Assembly: GCA_963706685.1 (NCBI GenBank)
Contig: CAVPMY010000006.1
Coordinates: forward strand, 1 to 64,000
Direction of reading: 5' to 3'
DNA length: 64,000 nucleotides
DNA from: CADEEN01 sp963706685
Lineage (GTDB): Bacteria > Pseudomonadota > Gammaproteobacteria > Burkholderiales > Burkholderiaceae_C
The notes under the pieces are model-generated. The model was not told the origin of the DNA and did no database searches. It saw nothing but the letters and a program-made list of their open reading frames with translations. Of this stretch, positions 9,748 to 19,473 are shown one piece after another. Made by a program: the position numbers and the translations under genes. Numbering within the stretch: position 1 is the stretch's first letter; every line of letters starts with the position of its first letter.

Positions 9748-11259
9748 ATGGACGTCTTCGTCAACCTCTTCCACGGCCTGCTGACGGCCCTGGAGCCGTA
9801 CAACTTCCTCATCATGCTGACGGGCCTGGCCGTGGGCGTGGTTGCCGGCGCGCTGCCAGGCATCTCCTTCGTCAACGCGATGGCGATGGCGCTGCCCTTC
9901 ACCTACCTGATGACGCCGCTGTCGGCGATGGTCTTCCTGGGTGGCATCTACGCCGGCGGTGTGTTCGGCGGTTCGATCTCGGCGATCCTGATCAACATCC
10001 CGGGCACGCCGGCATCGCTGCCGAGCTGCTGGGACGGCTACCCGATGACCAAGCGCGGCGAGTCGGCGCGGGCGCTGAGCCTGGCGATCGCGGCGTCGGC
10101 CACCGGCGGCCTGGCCAGCGCCTTGCTGCTGACCTTCGGCGCGCCGCCGTTCGCCAAGGTGGCACTGGCCTTCGACCAGCCGGAGTTCTTCGCCGCCACG
10201 TTCCTGGGGCTGGTCAGCATCATCGCCATCGCCAAGGCTGCGCCCTGGATCAGCCTGGTGTCGCTGTTCAGCGGCATCGTCATCGGCAGCGTCGGCGTCG
10301 ACCCGCTGTATGGGCTGCCGCGCCTGACCTTCGGCCTGCCCGCGCTGCAGAACGGCATCAACTTCGTGGTCGTGATGATCGGGCTGTTCGCGCTCGGCGA
10401 GGTGCTGGAGATGCTGGGCCAGAAGGCGCATGGCCAGGGTGCCACCGGCAGCGTGAAGCTCAAGCTGCCGTCGTTCAAGGAGCTGTGGGCGCTGAAGGGG
10501 TCGGCCGCGCGCGGCACCGGCATCGGCTGCATGATCGGCATGATCCCGGGCGCCGGGGCCACGGTCGGCGCAGTCATCGCCTACGGCGTCGAGAAGCAGG
10601 TCTCACCGCGCGGCGCCGAGTTCGGCACCGGCGTCGAAGCGGGACTGATGGCGCCGGAGGCGGCGAAGAACGCGACCACCGGCGCGGCCATGATTCCGTT
10701 GCTGACGCTCGGCATCCCCGGCAGCGCGGCCACCGCGATCATGCTGGCGGCGCTGGTGCTGCATGGCGTGACGCCGGGGCCGCTGCTGTTCACCACCCAG
10801 ACCGACATGGTCTACACCATCTTCGCCAGCCTGCTGCTGGCCAACCTGTGCATGATCGGCGCTGGCGCCTTGGTAGCGCGCGGCTTCTCTTCGCTGATGA
10901 AGGTGCCGCCGACTGTTCTGGGGGCCTTCATCGTCGTGCTCAGCGTGGTCGGCGCCTATGGCGTGCGCAACAACATCGCCGATGTCTACATCTGCCTGAG
11001 TTTCGGGGTCCTGGGCTATCTGATGAAGCGGCACGACTTCCCGTCGGCGCCACTGGTGCTGGGCGTGATCCTCGGGCCGCTGGCCGAGCGCTACTTCATG
11101 ACCTCGCTGGCCAACTACGACAACGAGCTCACCATCTTCGTCACGCGCCCGATCAGCGCCACGATTCTCGGCTTCGCCGGCCTGTTCGTGCTCTGGGCGC
11201 TGGTGCCCGACATGAGGGGCAAGGTGATGCGCCTTTTTTCCAGGAGATCCAAACCATGA
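9748..11259 (+). CDS. tctA: Tripartite tricarboxylate transporter, large membrane subunit
   Basis: 503 residues, about 10-12 membrane segments. TctA signatures are intact: GLAVGVVAGALPGIS near the N-terminus, FGGSISAILINIPGTPAS, and a mirrored GMIPGAGATVGAVIAYG and LTLGIPGSAATAIML in the second half. It imports the substrate captured by TctC using an ion gradient. Its stop overlaps the sauS start (ATGA at 11256), linking uptake and metabolism in one transcript. Confidence 0.93.
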   Translation: MDVFVNLFHGLLTALEPYNFLIMLTGLAVGVVAGALPGISFVNAMAMALPFTYLMTPLSAMVFLGGIYAGGVFGGSISAILINIPGTPASLPSCWDGYPMTKRGESARALSLAIAASATGGLASALLLTFGAPPFAKVALAFDQPEFFAATFLGLVSIIAIAKAAPWISLVSLFSGIVIGSVGVDPLYGLPRLTFGLPALQNGINFVVVMIGLFALGEVLEMLGQKAHGQGATGSVKLKLPSFKELWALKGSAARGTGIGCMIGMIPGAGATVGAVIAYGVEKQVSPRGAEFGTGVEAGLMAPEAAKNATTGAAMIPLLTLGIPGSAATAIMLAALVLHGVTPGPLLFTTQTDMVYTIFASLLLANLCMIGAGALVARGFSSLMKVPPTVLGAFIVVLSVVGAYGVRNNIADVYICLSFGVLGYLMKRHDFPSAPLVLGVILGPLAERYFMTSLANYDNELTIFVTRPISATILGFAGLFVLWALVPDMRGKVMRLFSRRSKP

Positions 11260-12672
11260 ACGACGTTCAAGGCACTGTCGCCGGCCTCGTGGCCCGCGCC
11301 CGCGCCGCACAGCACATGGCCGACGGCTACGACCAGGCGCGCATCGACGAGCTGGTCGCGGCCGCCGGCTGGGCCATCATCGAGCCGGCGCGCAACCGCG
11401 AGCTGGCCGAGCTGGCGGTGGCCGACACCGGCATCGGCAGCGTCGAAGACAAGGTGCGCAAGAACCACCGCAAGACGCTCGGGCCTGCTGCGCGACCTGG
11501 CAGGCGCGAAATCGGTCGGCGTGATCGTCGAGGATGCCGCGCGCGGCCTGATCGAGATCGCGCGCCCGGTCGGCGTGGTCTGCGCGATCACGCCATCGAC
11601 CAACCCCGGGGCGACGCCGGCAAACAAGATCATCAATGCGCTCAAGGGCCGCAACGCCGTCATCGTGGCGCCGTCACCCAAGGGCTGGAGCACCGCAGCC
11701 CGGCTGCTCGAATACATCCATGCGCAGTTCGACCGCATCGGCGCGCCGCGCGACCTGGTGCAAGTGCTGCCGTCACCGGTAAACAAGCAATCGACCGCCG
11801 AGCTGATGAGGCAATGCGATCTGGTCGTCGCCACCGGCTCAGGCGCCAATGTGCGTGCCGCCTACACCTGCGGCACGCCGGCGTTCGGAGTCGGCGCCGG
11901 CAACGTGGCGGGCATCGTCGACGAGAGCGCGGACGTCGATGCCGCCGCCGAACGCATCGTGCGCTCCAAGACGTTCGACAACGCCACCAGCTGCTCGTCG
12001 GAGAACAGCATCGTCATCGTCGAAGCGGTGCGCGCGAAGTTGCTCGCAGCACTGGCCAAGCGTGGCGCCGTGATGCTCGACGGAAAACAGAAGGCTGCGC
12101 TGCAAGCGCTGATGTGGCCCGACGGCAAGTTGTCAGGCGCCGTCACCGGCCAATCGGCCGCACGCATCGCCGAGAAGGCCGGCCTGGGCCAGGCAACGGG
12201 CTGCCGAGGTGCGCATCCTGATGGTCGAGGAGAACGCGCAGACCGGTTTCGGCCCCGATCATCCCTTTTCCGGCGAGAAGCTGAGCCCGGTGCTCACGGT
12301 CTACACGGCACGCGATTTCGCCGACGCCAAGCGCATCGTCGAGCGCATCTATGCCTGGCAGGGTGCAGGCCATTCGGTCGGCCTGCACAGCAGCCATGCC
12401 TGAGCGCGCGCTCGACCTGGGCCTGACGCTGCCGGTGTCGCGCGTGATCGTCAACCAGGCGCATTGCATCGCCACCGGCGGCAGCTTCGACAACGGCCTG
12501 CCGTTCTCGCTGTCGATGGGCTGCGGCACCTGGGGCAGGAACAACTTCTCGGACAACATGAACTATCGCCACTACATGAACATCACGCGCGTGTCGCGGC
12601 CGATCGAAGAGCACGTGCCGAGCGAAGCCGATATCTTCGGCGCCTACTTCGGACAAGTACGGACGCCAATGA
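11256..12672 (+). CDS. sauS: CoA-acylating sulfoacetaldehyde dehydrogenase, four frame slips
   Basis: About 470 residues of the CoA-acylating aldehyde dehydrogenase branch: CAITPSTNPGATPANK, VVATGSGANVRAAY, GVGAGNVAGIVDESADV, catalytic cysteine in TSCSSENS, and the C-terminal GGSFDNGLPFSLSMGCGTWG. This branch interconverts an acyl-CoA and its aldehyde; beside a ligase it would reduce sulfoacetyl-CoA to sulfoacetaldehyde, as SauS does in Cupriavidus necator. Extra bases near 11483 and 12204 (each in a G run), 12393 and 12654 split the frame, yet conserved motifs run across every slip. The stop at 12670-12672 overlaps the next start. General acylating aldehyde dehydrogenases are the alternative; context favours sauS. 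Confidence 0.75.
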
Positions 12673-14207
12673 GCGCCGCCGCGACCACGGTGCAGGTGCT
12701 CGTCGAGCGCGGCGCGCGCTCGCATGGCCGATGCGCCCTTCGCGCTGGGAACCGCCAGCGGACGCGTCTTGAGCTATGCGCAGCTGGCGCAGGCCTGCCG
12801 GCGCGTGAGCGCCTTGTTGCAGCGTCACGGCGTGCAGGCGGGCGATACGGTTTCGGTGGTCATGCCCAACGGCCTGAACACCCTGCGCGTGTTGCTGGGC
12901 GCGATGTGGGGCGGGCGCTGCGTCAACCCGGTCAACCTGCTGTCGCAGCCCGAGCAGATGCGCTATGTGCTCGACGCATTCAGACTGCAAGGCCGTCGTG
13001 GTCGGCTCCCGAGTGGCGGCGAGCGCGTGGCTGCGATCGTGGCCGCACTCGAGCGCCCGGTGGCGTTGATCGTGGCCGATCCCGATGCGCTGCGATCTGC
13101 CGGACGAAGACACGGTGGCCGCCGCAGTCGGCGACCCGACGCCGCCCAGCAGCGAGGCGCTGGCACTGCTGATGTACACCTCGGGCACCACCGGCCAGCC
13201 CAAGGGCGTGATGCTGACGCAGGCCAACCTGGCGGCGAATGCGCAGGCCGTCTGCACCGAGCACGCGCTGACGGCCGCCGATCGCGTGCTGGCCGTGCTG
13301 CCGCTGTATCACATCAATGCTTTCGCGGTCACGATGCTCGCGCCTTTGGCATCGGCGGCAGCCTGGCCATGCCGCCCAAGTTTTCCGCCGCCCGCTTCTG
13401 GGCGCAGGCGCGCGAGCACCAGTGCACCTGGCTCAATGTGGTGCCGACGATGGTGTCGTACCTGCTGGAAGGCGATGCGCCACCGCCGGCATCGCCGACG
13501 CCGATCCGCTTCTGCCGCTCGGCATCGGCCGCGTTGCCGCCCGAGCACCTGAGCGCCTTCCAGGACCGTTTCGGCATCGGCATCGTCGAGACCATGGGCC
13601 TGACCGAAACCGTCGCGCCGGCCTTCAGCAACCCGATGGACCCGACGCGCCGCAAGCTCGGCGCGGTCGGCGTCGCGTCGGGCTGCGAAGCGCGCGTGGT
13701 CGATGCCGAACTGAGCCGGTGGCCGATGGCGCGACCGGCGAGATCGTCATCCGCGGCCCGAACGTGATGCGCGGCTACTACAAGAACGAGGACGCGACGC
13801 GCGCCGCTTCACGCCCGACGGCTGGCTGCGCACCGGCGACCTGGGCCACCGCGACGCCGACGGCTTCTTCTTCGTCACCGGCCGCATCAAGGAGTTGATC
13901 ATCAAGGGCGGCGAGAACATCGCGCCGCGCGAGATCGACGAGGTGCTGCTGCGCCATCCGGCCGTGCTCGAAGCCGCCGCCGTCGGCATGCCGGACAAGC
14001 ACTACGGCCAGGAGATCCTGGCCTGCGTCGTGCTGCGCGACGGCCGCCGACAAGTGCGACGACACTGAACAGGCGCTGCGCATCTTCTGCGAGCAGCACC
14101 TGGGCCGTTACAAGACGCCGAAGCTGTTCCGCTTCGTCAGCGAACTGCCGCGCGGTCCCTCGGGCAAGGTGCAGCGCCTCAAGTTGCTGGACACGGTCGA
14201 GCGCTGA
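12669..14207 (+). CDS. sauT: AMP-forming acyl-CoA ligase, probably sulfoacetate-CoA ligase, heavily frame-slipped
   Basis: About 510 residues of the acyl-adenylate family: MYTSGTTGQPKGVMLT P-loop, ETMGLTETVAPAFSNPMDP, GEIVIRGPNVMRGYYKN, DGWLRTGDLGHRDADG and the terminal lysine motif PSGKVQR. It would activate imported sulfoacetate to sulfoacetyl-CoA for SauS. The ATG at 12669 overlaps the sauS stop. At least seven single-base slips occur (about 12722, 12973, 13035, 13083, 13345, 13722, 13800, 14041), more than in any neighbour, but each fragment is conserved family sequence. That density leaves open a true pseudogene. Substrate is inferred from the operon. Confidence 0.72.
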
Positions 14208-14208
14208 C

Positions 14209-14988
14209 ATGCTGGCCCTGTCCTGGCCGCTGCCCGTGTTGCTGGCCGGCCTGCTGGTGTCGCTCGGCGCCGGTATCGTGCGCGGTTTCGCCGGCTTCGG
14301 CTACTCGGCGCTCACGGTGGCCGGCCTGTCGGTGTTCGTGGCTCCCGCCACCGTCGTGCCGGCGGTGCTGGCGCTGGAGGTCGTGGCCAGCATCAGCATG
14401 TGGCGCAGCGCGATGCGCGACGCCGACCGCGACTGGCTGCGCTGGCTGCTGCTCGGCAACCTGATCTTCATTCCCTTCGGCATCGCGCTGCTGGCCGTGT
14501 TGCCGGAGACGCTGCTGCGCCTGTTGGTCGGCAGCGCGCTGCTGATCACCGCCGTCGGGTTGCGCCTGGCCAGCACACGCACCTTCGCGCCGACACCGGG
14601 ACTGCGCATGACGGCCGGCATCGCCTCCGGCTTGCTCAATGGCGTGGCGGCCAGCGGCGGGGTCGCGGCGGCCATGCTGATGGCCGCGTCGCGACTGCCG
14701 GCGGCGGCGCTGCGTGCCACGATGGTCACCTTCCTGCTCTACGCCGGCGCCTACGCGCTGTTCTGCGCGGCCCTGGTTCCTCACGGCAAGGCTGCCTCGC
14801 TGCTCAGCATCGATACCCTGCGCTGGGCGCTGCTGCTGGCACCGACCATGCTGGCCGGCATCTGGATCGGCAAACACTCGTTTGCCAATGCCGACCCAAC
14901 TGGCTACCGGCACCATGTGCTGACGCTGCTGATCGTGATCTCGGCGCTGGGTGTGCTGCGCGCGGCGTTCGATCTCTGGCAGCGCTGA
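14209..14988 (+). CDS. tauE: TauE/SafE-family exporter no. 1
   Basis: 259 residues with about eight membrane segments in two repeats; each repeat carries the family glycine-rich turn (GIVRGFAGFGYSAL at ~22-35, GIASGLLNGVAASGG at ~140-155). TauE/SafE proteins are proposed to export sulfite, sulfoacetate or related anions. It begins two bases after sauT, so it belongs to the sulfoacetate operon and probably relieves sulfite build-up after Xsc cleavage. The direction of transport cannot be read from sequence. Confidence 0.82.
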   Translation: MLALSWPLPVLLAGLLVSLGAGIVRGFAGFGYSALTVAGLSVFVAPATVVPAVLALEVVASISMWRSAMRDADRDWLRWLLLGNLIFIPFGIALLAVLPETLLRLLVGSALLITAVGLRLASTRTFAPTPGLRMTAGIASGLLNGVAASGGVAAAMLMAASRLPAAALRATMVTFLLYAGAYALFCAALVPHGKAASLLSIDTLRWALLLAPTMLAGIWIGKHSFANADPTGYRHHVLTLLIVISALGVLRAAFDLWQR

Positions 14989-15008
14989 CGACGTGTTGGG
15001 CGCGCTGC

Positions 15009-16166
15009 TCAGGCTGCCGCGCGCGCCGACGATCCGGTGTCGAGGATGCGCGTCAATGCGCGGTCCAGGTCGGCCACCGTGCGCTCCACATGGTGCAGCT
15101 TGTCGAGCCCGAACAGGCCGATGCGAAAAGTCTTGAAGTCCGCCGGTTCGTCACACTGCAGCGGCACGCCCGAGGCGGTCTGCAGGCCCTCGCCGATGAA
15201 GGCCTTGCCGCTGTGCAGGCCGTCATCGCGCGTGTAGCTGACGACCACGCCCGAGGCCTGGAAGCCCTCGGCGGCGACGCTGCGCAGGCCCTTGCTGGCG
15301 AGCAGGGCACGCACGCGGCGGCCGAGCTCGATCTGCTCGGCGCGCAGTTTCTCGAAGCCATAGGCGCGGCTCTCGAGCATCGCGTCGCGCGTCAGGGCGA
15401 GGGCGTCGGTGGGCAGCGTGGCGTGGTAGGCGTGGCCGCCGCCTTCGTAGATTTCCATGATCTGCAGCCACTTCTTCAGGTCGACAGCGAAGCTGCTGCT
15501 CGTGGTCGCATCGATCTCGCTGCGCGCACGCTCGCTGAGCATGACGAAGGCGCAGCAGGGCGATCCGCTCCAGCCCTTTTGCGGTGCGCTGATCAGCACG
15601 TCGACACCAGTGGCCTGCATGTCGATCCACAGCGCGCCGGAGGCAATGCTGTCGACAACGAACAGGCCGCCGACCCCGTGCACGGCGTCGGCCACCGCAC
15701 GCAGATAGTCGTCCGGCAGCACGATGCCGGCCGAGGTCTCGACATGCGGCGCAAATACGCAGCGCGGCTTGTGCTCGCGGATCGCAGCCACAACCTCGTC
15801 GAGCGGCGCTGGCGCGAAGGGCATCTCACTGCCTGCTGCCACCGGCCGCGCCTTGAGCACCGTGTGCGTGGCCGGAATGCGGCCCATCTCGAAAATCTGG
15901 CTCCAGCGGTAGCTGAACCAGCCGTTGCGGATCACCAGCACGTCGTGGCCGCCGGCGAACTGGCGCGCCACCGCCTCCATGCCGAAGGTGCCGCTGCCGG
16001 GCACGACGATGGCCGAGCGCGCGTGGTAGACCTCCTTGAGCACGCCGGAGATGTCGCGCATGACGCGCTGGAACTTCTGCGACATGTGGTTGAGCGCGCG
16101 GTCGGTGAACACGACCGAGTATTCGAGCAGGCCGTCAGGATCGATTTCGGGCAGCAAGCCGGGCAT
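15009..16166 (-). CDS. Class V aminotransferase (serine-pyruvate/alanine-glyoxylate type)
   Basis: 385 residues, intact. The fold type I PLP class V pattern is clear: VVPGSGTFGMEAVARQF near residue 60, VDSIASG with the PLP aspartate, and ISAPQKGWSGSPCCAF containing the Schiff-base lysine. It closes the minus-strand operon after the TRAP subunits and the GMC dehydrogenase, ~100 bp beyond dctM. A transaminase is not needed for isethionate, so it may act on an amino substrate imported by the same TRAP system or supply or remove an amino group for a side route. PhnW, also class V, is an alternative given the phosphonate genes, but the motifs look closer to the alanine-glyoxylate group. Confidence 0.8.
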   Translation of the reverse strand: MPGLLPEIDPDGLLEYSVVFTDRALNHMSQKFQRVMRDISGVLKEVYHARSAIVVPGSGTFGMEAVARQFAGGHDVLVIRNGWFSYRWSQIFEMGRIPATHTVLKARPVAAGSEMPFAPAPLDEVVAAIREHKPRCVFAPHVETSAGIVLPDDYLRAVADAVHGVGGLFVVDSIASGALWIDMQATGVDVLISAPQKGWSGSPCCAFVMLSERARSEIDATTSSSFAVDLKKWLQIMEIYEGGGHAYHATLPTDALALTRDAMLESRAYGFEKLRAEQIELGRRVRALLASKGLRSVAAEGFQASGVVVSYTRDDGLHSGKAFIGEGLQTASGVPLQCDEPADFKTFRIGLFGLDKLHHVERTVADLDRALTRILDTGSSARAAA

Positions 16167-16267
16167 GGTTGTCTTTCGCGAAGGGGGCGAGCAAGGTCGG
16201 AGACGGCAGCCTAGCACCTTGGCTGGCGCCTTGCAGGCTCGACCCTGCAGTGCCCTCGGTGGTGGCC

Positions 16268-17565
16268 TCAGCCGCCACCGACCTTGGGCAACAGCACCAG
16301 CGAGAACCAGGGCACGAAGGCCGTCAGGCCCCAGGCCACCAGCAGGCCGCTCAGGTACATCATCGCAAAGCGCACCAGCTTCGAGTACGGAATGCCGGTC
16401 ACGCCGCTGGCGACGAACAGGTTGAGTCCGAAGGGCGGGGTGATGAAGCCGATCGCCGCGCCGACCAGGAAGATGACGCTGAAGTGGATCGGGTCGACGC
16501 CATGCGCCACCGCGATCGGCGCCAGGATCGGCGCGAAGATCACCGTCACCGGCAGGCTCTCCAGAATGCAGCCGGCGGCCATCACGATGCCCATGCAGAC
16601 CAGCAGCACGATGATCTCGCTGTCGCCGAACCAGGCGACGAACGCCGCCACCGCTTCGGCCGCGCCGAGCAGGCCGAAGACCTGCTGCATGACGATCGAG
16701 ATGGCGATCATCGGCGCCAGCATGCCGGTCAGCTGGCCCGAGCGCAGCAGGATGTCGGGCAGGTCGCGCCACTTGATCTCGCGGGTCAGCAACAAGCCGG
16801 CGACGCAGACAGAAGCCGACCGTGATGGCCGCCGCCTCGGTCGGCGAGAAGATGCCCGAGTAGATGCCGTAGATGACGATGAAGATGGCGAAGAAGCCGA
16901 GGTAGGCACGTCGCGCGGTGCGGAAGACGCGCGACCAGTCCAGCGGCTCGATCGAGCCCCAGCTTGTTCTTGCGCGACATGTACCAGCACACGCCCATCA
17001 TCGACGTCACCATCAGGATGCCGGGCAGGATGCCGGCGACGAACAGGTCGGAGATCGACAGGTTCATCATGAAGCCGTAGACGATGAAGATGATCGACGG
17101 CGGGATGATGATGCCCACGGTGCCGCCGGCGGCGGCGGTGGCGGCAGCGAAACTGCTGTCGTAGCCGTCCTTGACCAGCAGCGGATGCATGATGCCGCCG
17201 ATGGTGGCGGTGGTCGCCGAGTTCGAACCCGAGATGGCGGCGAACAGGCCGCATGAGCCGAGATCGTCGCCAGCCCGAGACCGCCGCGCAGCCAGCTCAG
17301 GCAGGCGTGCGCGAAGTCGGCCAGTCGCCTGGCGATGCCGGCCGCGGCGATCAGGTCACCGGTCAGGATGAACAGCGGCAGCGACAGCAGGCCGAAGAAG
17401 TTCAGGCCCTCGAACAGCGTCACGCCGACGTTGGCGAGCGTGAAATCGATGACCAGCGAGGCGCCGACCACCCAGTAGCCGATCACCAGAAAGATCGGCA
17501 CGCCGATCAGGAAGAGCACGACGACGCCGGCCGAGACGAGGCCGAGCAAGAGTACCTTGATCCAT
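16268..17565 (-). CDS. dctM: TRAP transporter large membrane subunit (isethionate-type operon), several frame slips
   Basis: About 430 residues, DctM family, roughly 12 membrane segments. Conserved parts in order: ILTGDLIAAAGIARRL, ATIGGIMHPLLVKDGYD, GIIIPPSIIFIVYG, GIFSPTEAAAITVGF, and GFITPPFGLNLFVASG near the end. At least three slips (about 17255, 16960, 16810) and one just after the proposed ATG at 17565 break the frame. It forms the channel with DctQ and is fed by the DctP-type protein at 18205. Substrate is inferred as isethionate from the GMC dehydrogenase in the operon. Confidence 0.85.
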
Positions 17566-17575
17566 GATGATGTCC

Positions 17576-18110
17576 TCAGCCTTGGCCGATGGCCTGAATG
17601 TCGACCAGGAAGGGTTTGCGCCGCACATAGCGCCGAATGTCGTCCAGCAGGTTCTGCAGCACGCGCACGATCAGCAGCGCCCAGGCCACCGGCGTGGCCA
17701 GGTAGAACCACCACTGCATGACGTTGTCGGTGCCCTGCACGATGGCGAAGTTCATCTCGACCAGGCGGGTCTGCTCGATCGTGTAGTACAGGACGATGAC
17801 GGCGAAGACGATCCACAACAGCGCGTCCAGGCACATGCAGGCGAACTGCCAGCCATAGGGACAGGCGCAGGCGGATGTCGTTGAAGACGAGGTGGGTGCG
17901 TTGGCGCACGTTGTGCGAGCAGCCGATCCAGGTCACCCACAGGAACAGGTAGATCGGGATCGAGGTGCTCCAGGGCACCATCTGGTTGAGGATGAAACGC
18001 TCGAAGACCGCGTACACGATGATCAGCGCCATCGCCGAGTAGGCGAACAGGATCAGCGTGCGTTCGATGTGCTTGTCGAGCCAGCGTATCGGGGCCAGGA
18101 TCAGGTTCAC
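17576..18110 (-). CDS. dctQ: TRAP transporter small membrane subunit (isethionate-type operon), one frame slip
   Basis: About 177 residues with four membrane segments: ILFAYSAMALIIVYAVFER, IPIYLFLWVTWIGCSH, a third starting CMCLDALLWIVFAV, and VMQWWFYLATPVAWALLIV. This is the DctQ pattern, including the W-S-E/T-S-I-like PWSTSIPIYLF before segment two. A GTG start at 18110 is chosen because GAGGAG sits at proper spacing upstream. One extra base near 17860 shifts the frame. It links the binding protein to DctM. Confidence 0.82.
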
Positions 18111-18204
18111 GACGTTGTCTCCTCGCTTGGACCTTGGAATGACGTGATGCGATGCGGGCGGCGACCGGAAACCCGGCGCCGCCCGCGGGGCGCTCAATGC
18201 GCGA

Positions 18205-19425
18205 TCAGGCTTTCCACCAACGCACCGGCTTGACGTCGACCGCCGCCATCGTGGCCGGGATCTCGCGCGCGATGGCGTAGATCTCCTTGTAGACGTCCTG
18301 GCCGCCGGACATCTTGTTCAGGCGCTCGCGCCACTCTTCCCAGGGCTTGGGCTGGAACTCGGGCGAACACATCTTTTCGGCCTTCTTGAGCTCGGCGTCC
18401 GACAACGTCGCCACGCGCACGTTGTTCTTGGCGAAGATGGTGTCCGGCTTGGGATTCGGCACCGCGCCGATGATCTCGACCAGTGCACGCTCCTGGTTCT
18501 TCTGCGTGTACTGCTGGGCGTCGTACGAGACCTCGAGCACCAGGTCCTGCAGCTTGGCCGGCAGCTTCTTGAAGGTGGCGTAGTTCATCGCCGTGTGCTC
18601 GGTGCCGCAGAAGAAGCGCAGGTCGACGCATTGCGACACCACCGGCGACATGTTGGCGTAGGCCACCGCGCTCATCCAGGTCTCGGCGCCGTCGATCAGG
18701 CCCTGCTTGAGGCCGTCGAGCGTCTCCTCCCAGGCCAGCGGCGTCGGGTTCAGTTTCATCAGGTTCATCGCGATGCGGCCGAGCTGGGTGCCGGTGACGC
18801 GGTTCTTGGTGCCGGCGAGCTGGTCGACGCTGGTGATCAGCGGCTTGTCGGCGTACTTCTTGCCCAGCATGATGCCGCGCAGCTCGCAGTGGCTGTACAG
18901 GAACTGGATGTTGTGCAGCTTGCGCATCGGCTCGCGCAGCAGCTTCTCGCTCTTCTTGCTGTACAGGAAGTGGTGCTGCGACGCCCGCGACGGGAACATG
19001 TAGGCGAAGTCGAGCACGTTGTAGTACGGCGCCGAGCCGGCCGAGTTCTGCGTGCTGGCGGTGAACAGGTCGACGATGCCTTGTTGCGTCTTCTTGACGC
19101 AGTCACCCTGGTTGCAGATCGCGTTGTTGCCGATGAACTCGATCTTCAGCGCGCCTTCGCTGCGCTTCTCGAGTTCCTGCGCGAACCAGAGCTGGCCCGA
19201 TTCCTGGATCTTCAGGTTCTCTTCGTTGAAGCCGGCAGCGCCGAACTTCAGCGACATCAGCGGCGTGCCGCTGCGTCCTGCCGCGGTCTGCGCGGCGGCC
19301 ATGCCGACGCCTTCGAGCGTCAGCGGGCCGACCATGCCGGCGACTGCGAAGGCGGTCGAGCTGAGGCCGTAGGTGCCTGCGATCTTCATGAAGCCGCGGC
19401 GGTCGAGAGGGGTTTTCTGTGCCAT
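18205..19425 (-). CDS. dctP: TRAP transporter solute-binding protein (isethionate-type operon), Tat signal
   Basis: 406 residues, intact. The N-terminus has a twin-arginine signal (DRRGFMKIAG, residues ~8-17) followed by a long hydrophobic stretch, so it is exported folded. The mature part is a DctP-type binding fold with TGTQLGRIAMNLMKL, PLAWEETLDGLKQGLIDGAE and ANMSPVVSQCVDL. An AGGAGA ribosome site precedes the start. It is larger than typical DctP proteins (~330). It sits between the GMC dehydrogenase and dctQ on one strand. The GMC enzyme and upstream IclR gene suggest isethionate or another hydroxysulfonate as ligand. Confidence 0.87.
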   Translation of the reverse strand: MAQKTPLDRRGFMKIAGTYGLSSTAFAVAGMVGPLTLEGVGMAAAQTAAGRSGTPLMSLKFGAAGFNEENLKIQESGQLWFAQELEKRSEGALKIEFIGNNAICNQGDCVKKTQQGIVDLFTASTQNSAGSAPYYNVLDFAYMFPSRASQHHFLYSKKSEKLLREPMRKLHNIQFLYSHCELRGIMLGKKYADKPLITSVDQLAGTKNRVTGTQLGRIAMNLMKLNPTPLAWEETLDGLKQGLIDGAETWMSAVAYANMSPVVSQCVDLRFFCGTEHTAMNYATFKKLPAKLQDLVLEVSYDAQQYTQKNQERALVEIIGAVPNPKPDTIFAKNNVRVATLSDAELKKAEKMCSPEFQPKPWEEWRERLNKMSGGQDVYKEIYAIAREIPATMAAVDVKPVRWWKA

Positions 19426-19473
19426 GGGGTGTCTCCTGGTGGCGTGGGTGAAAAGTTGAGAACGCGTCGCTCT

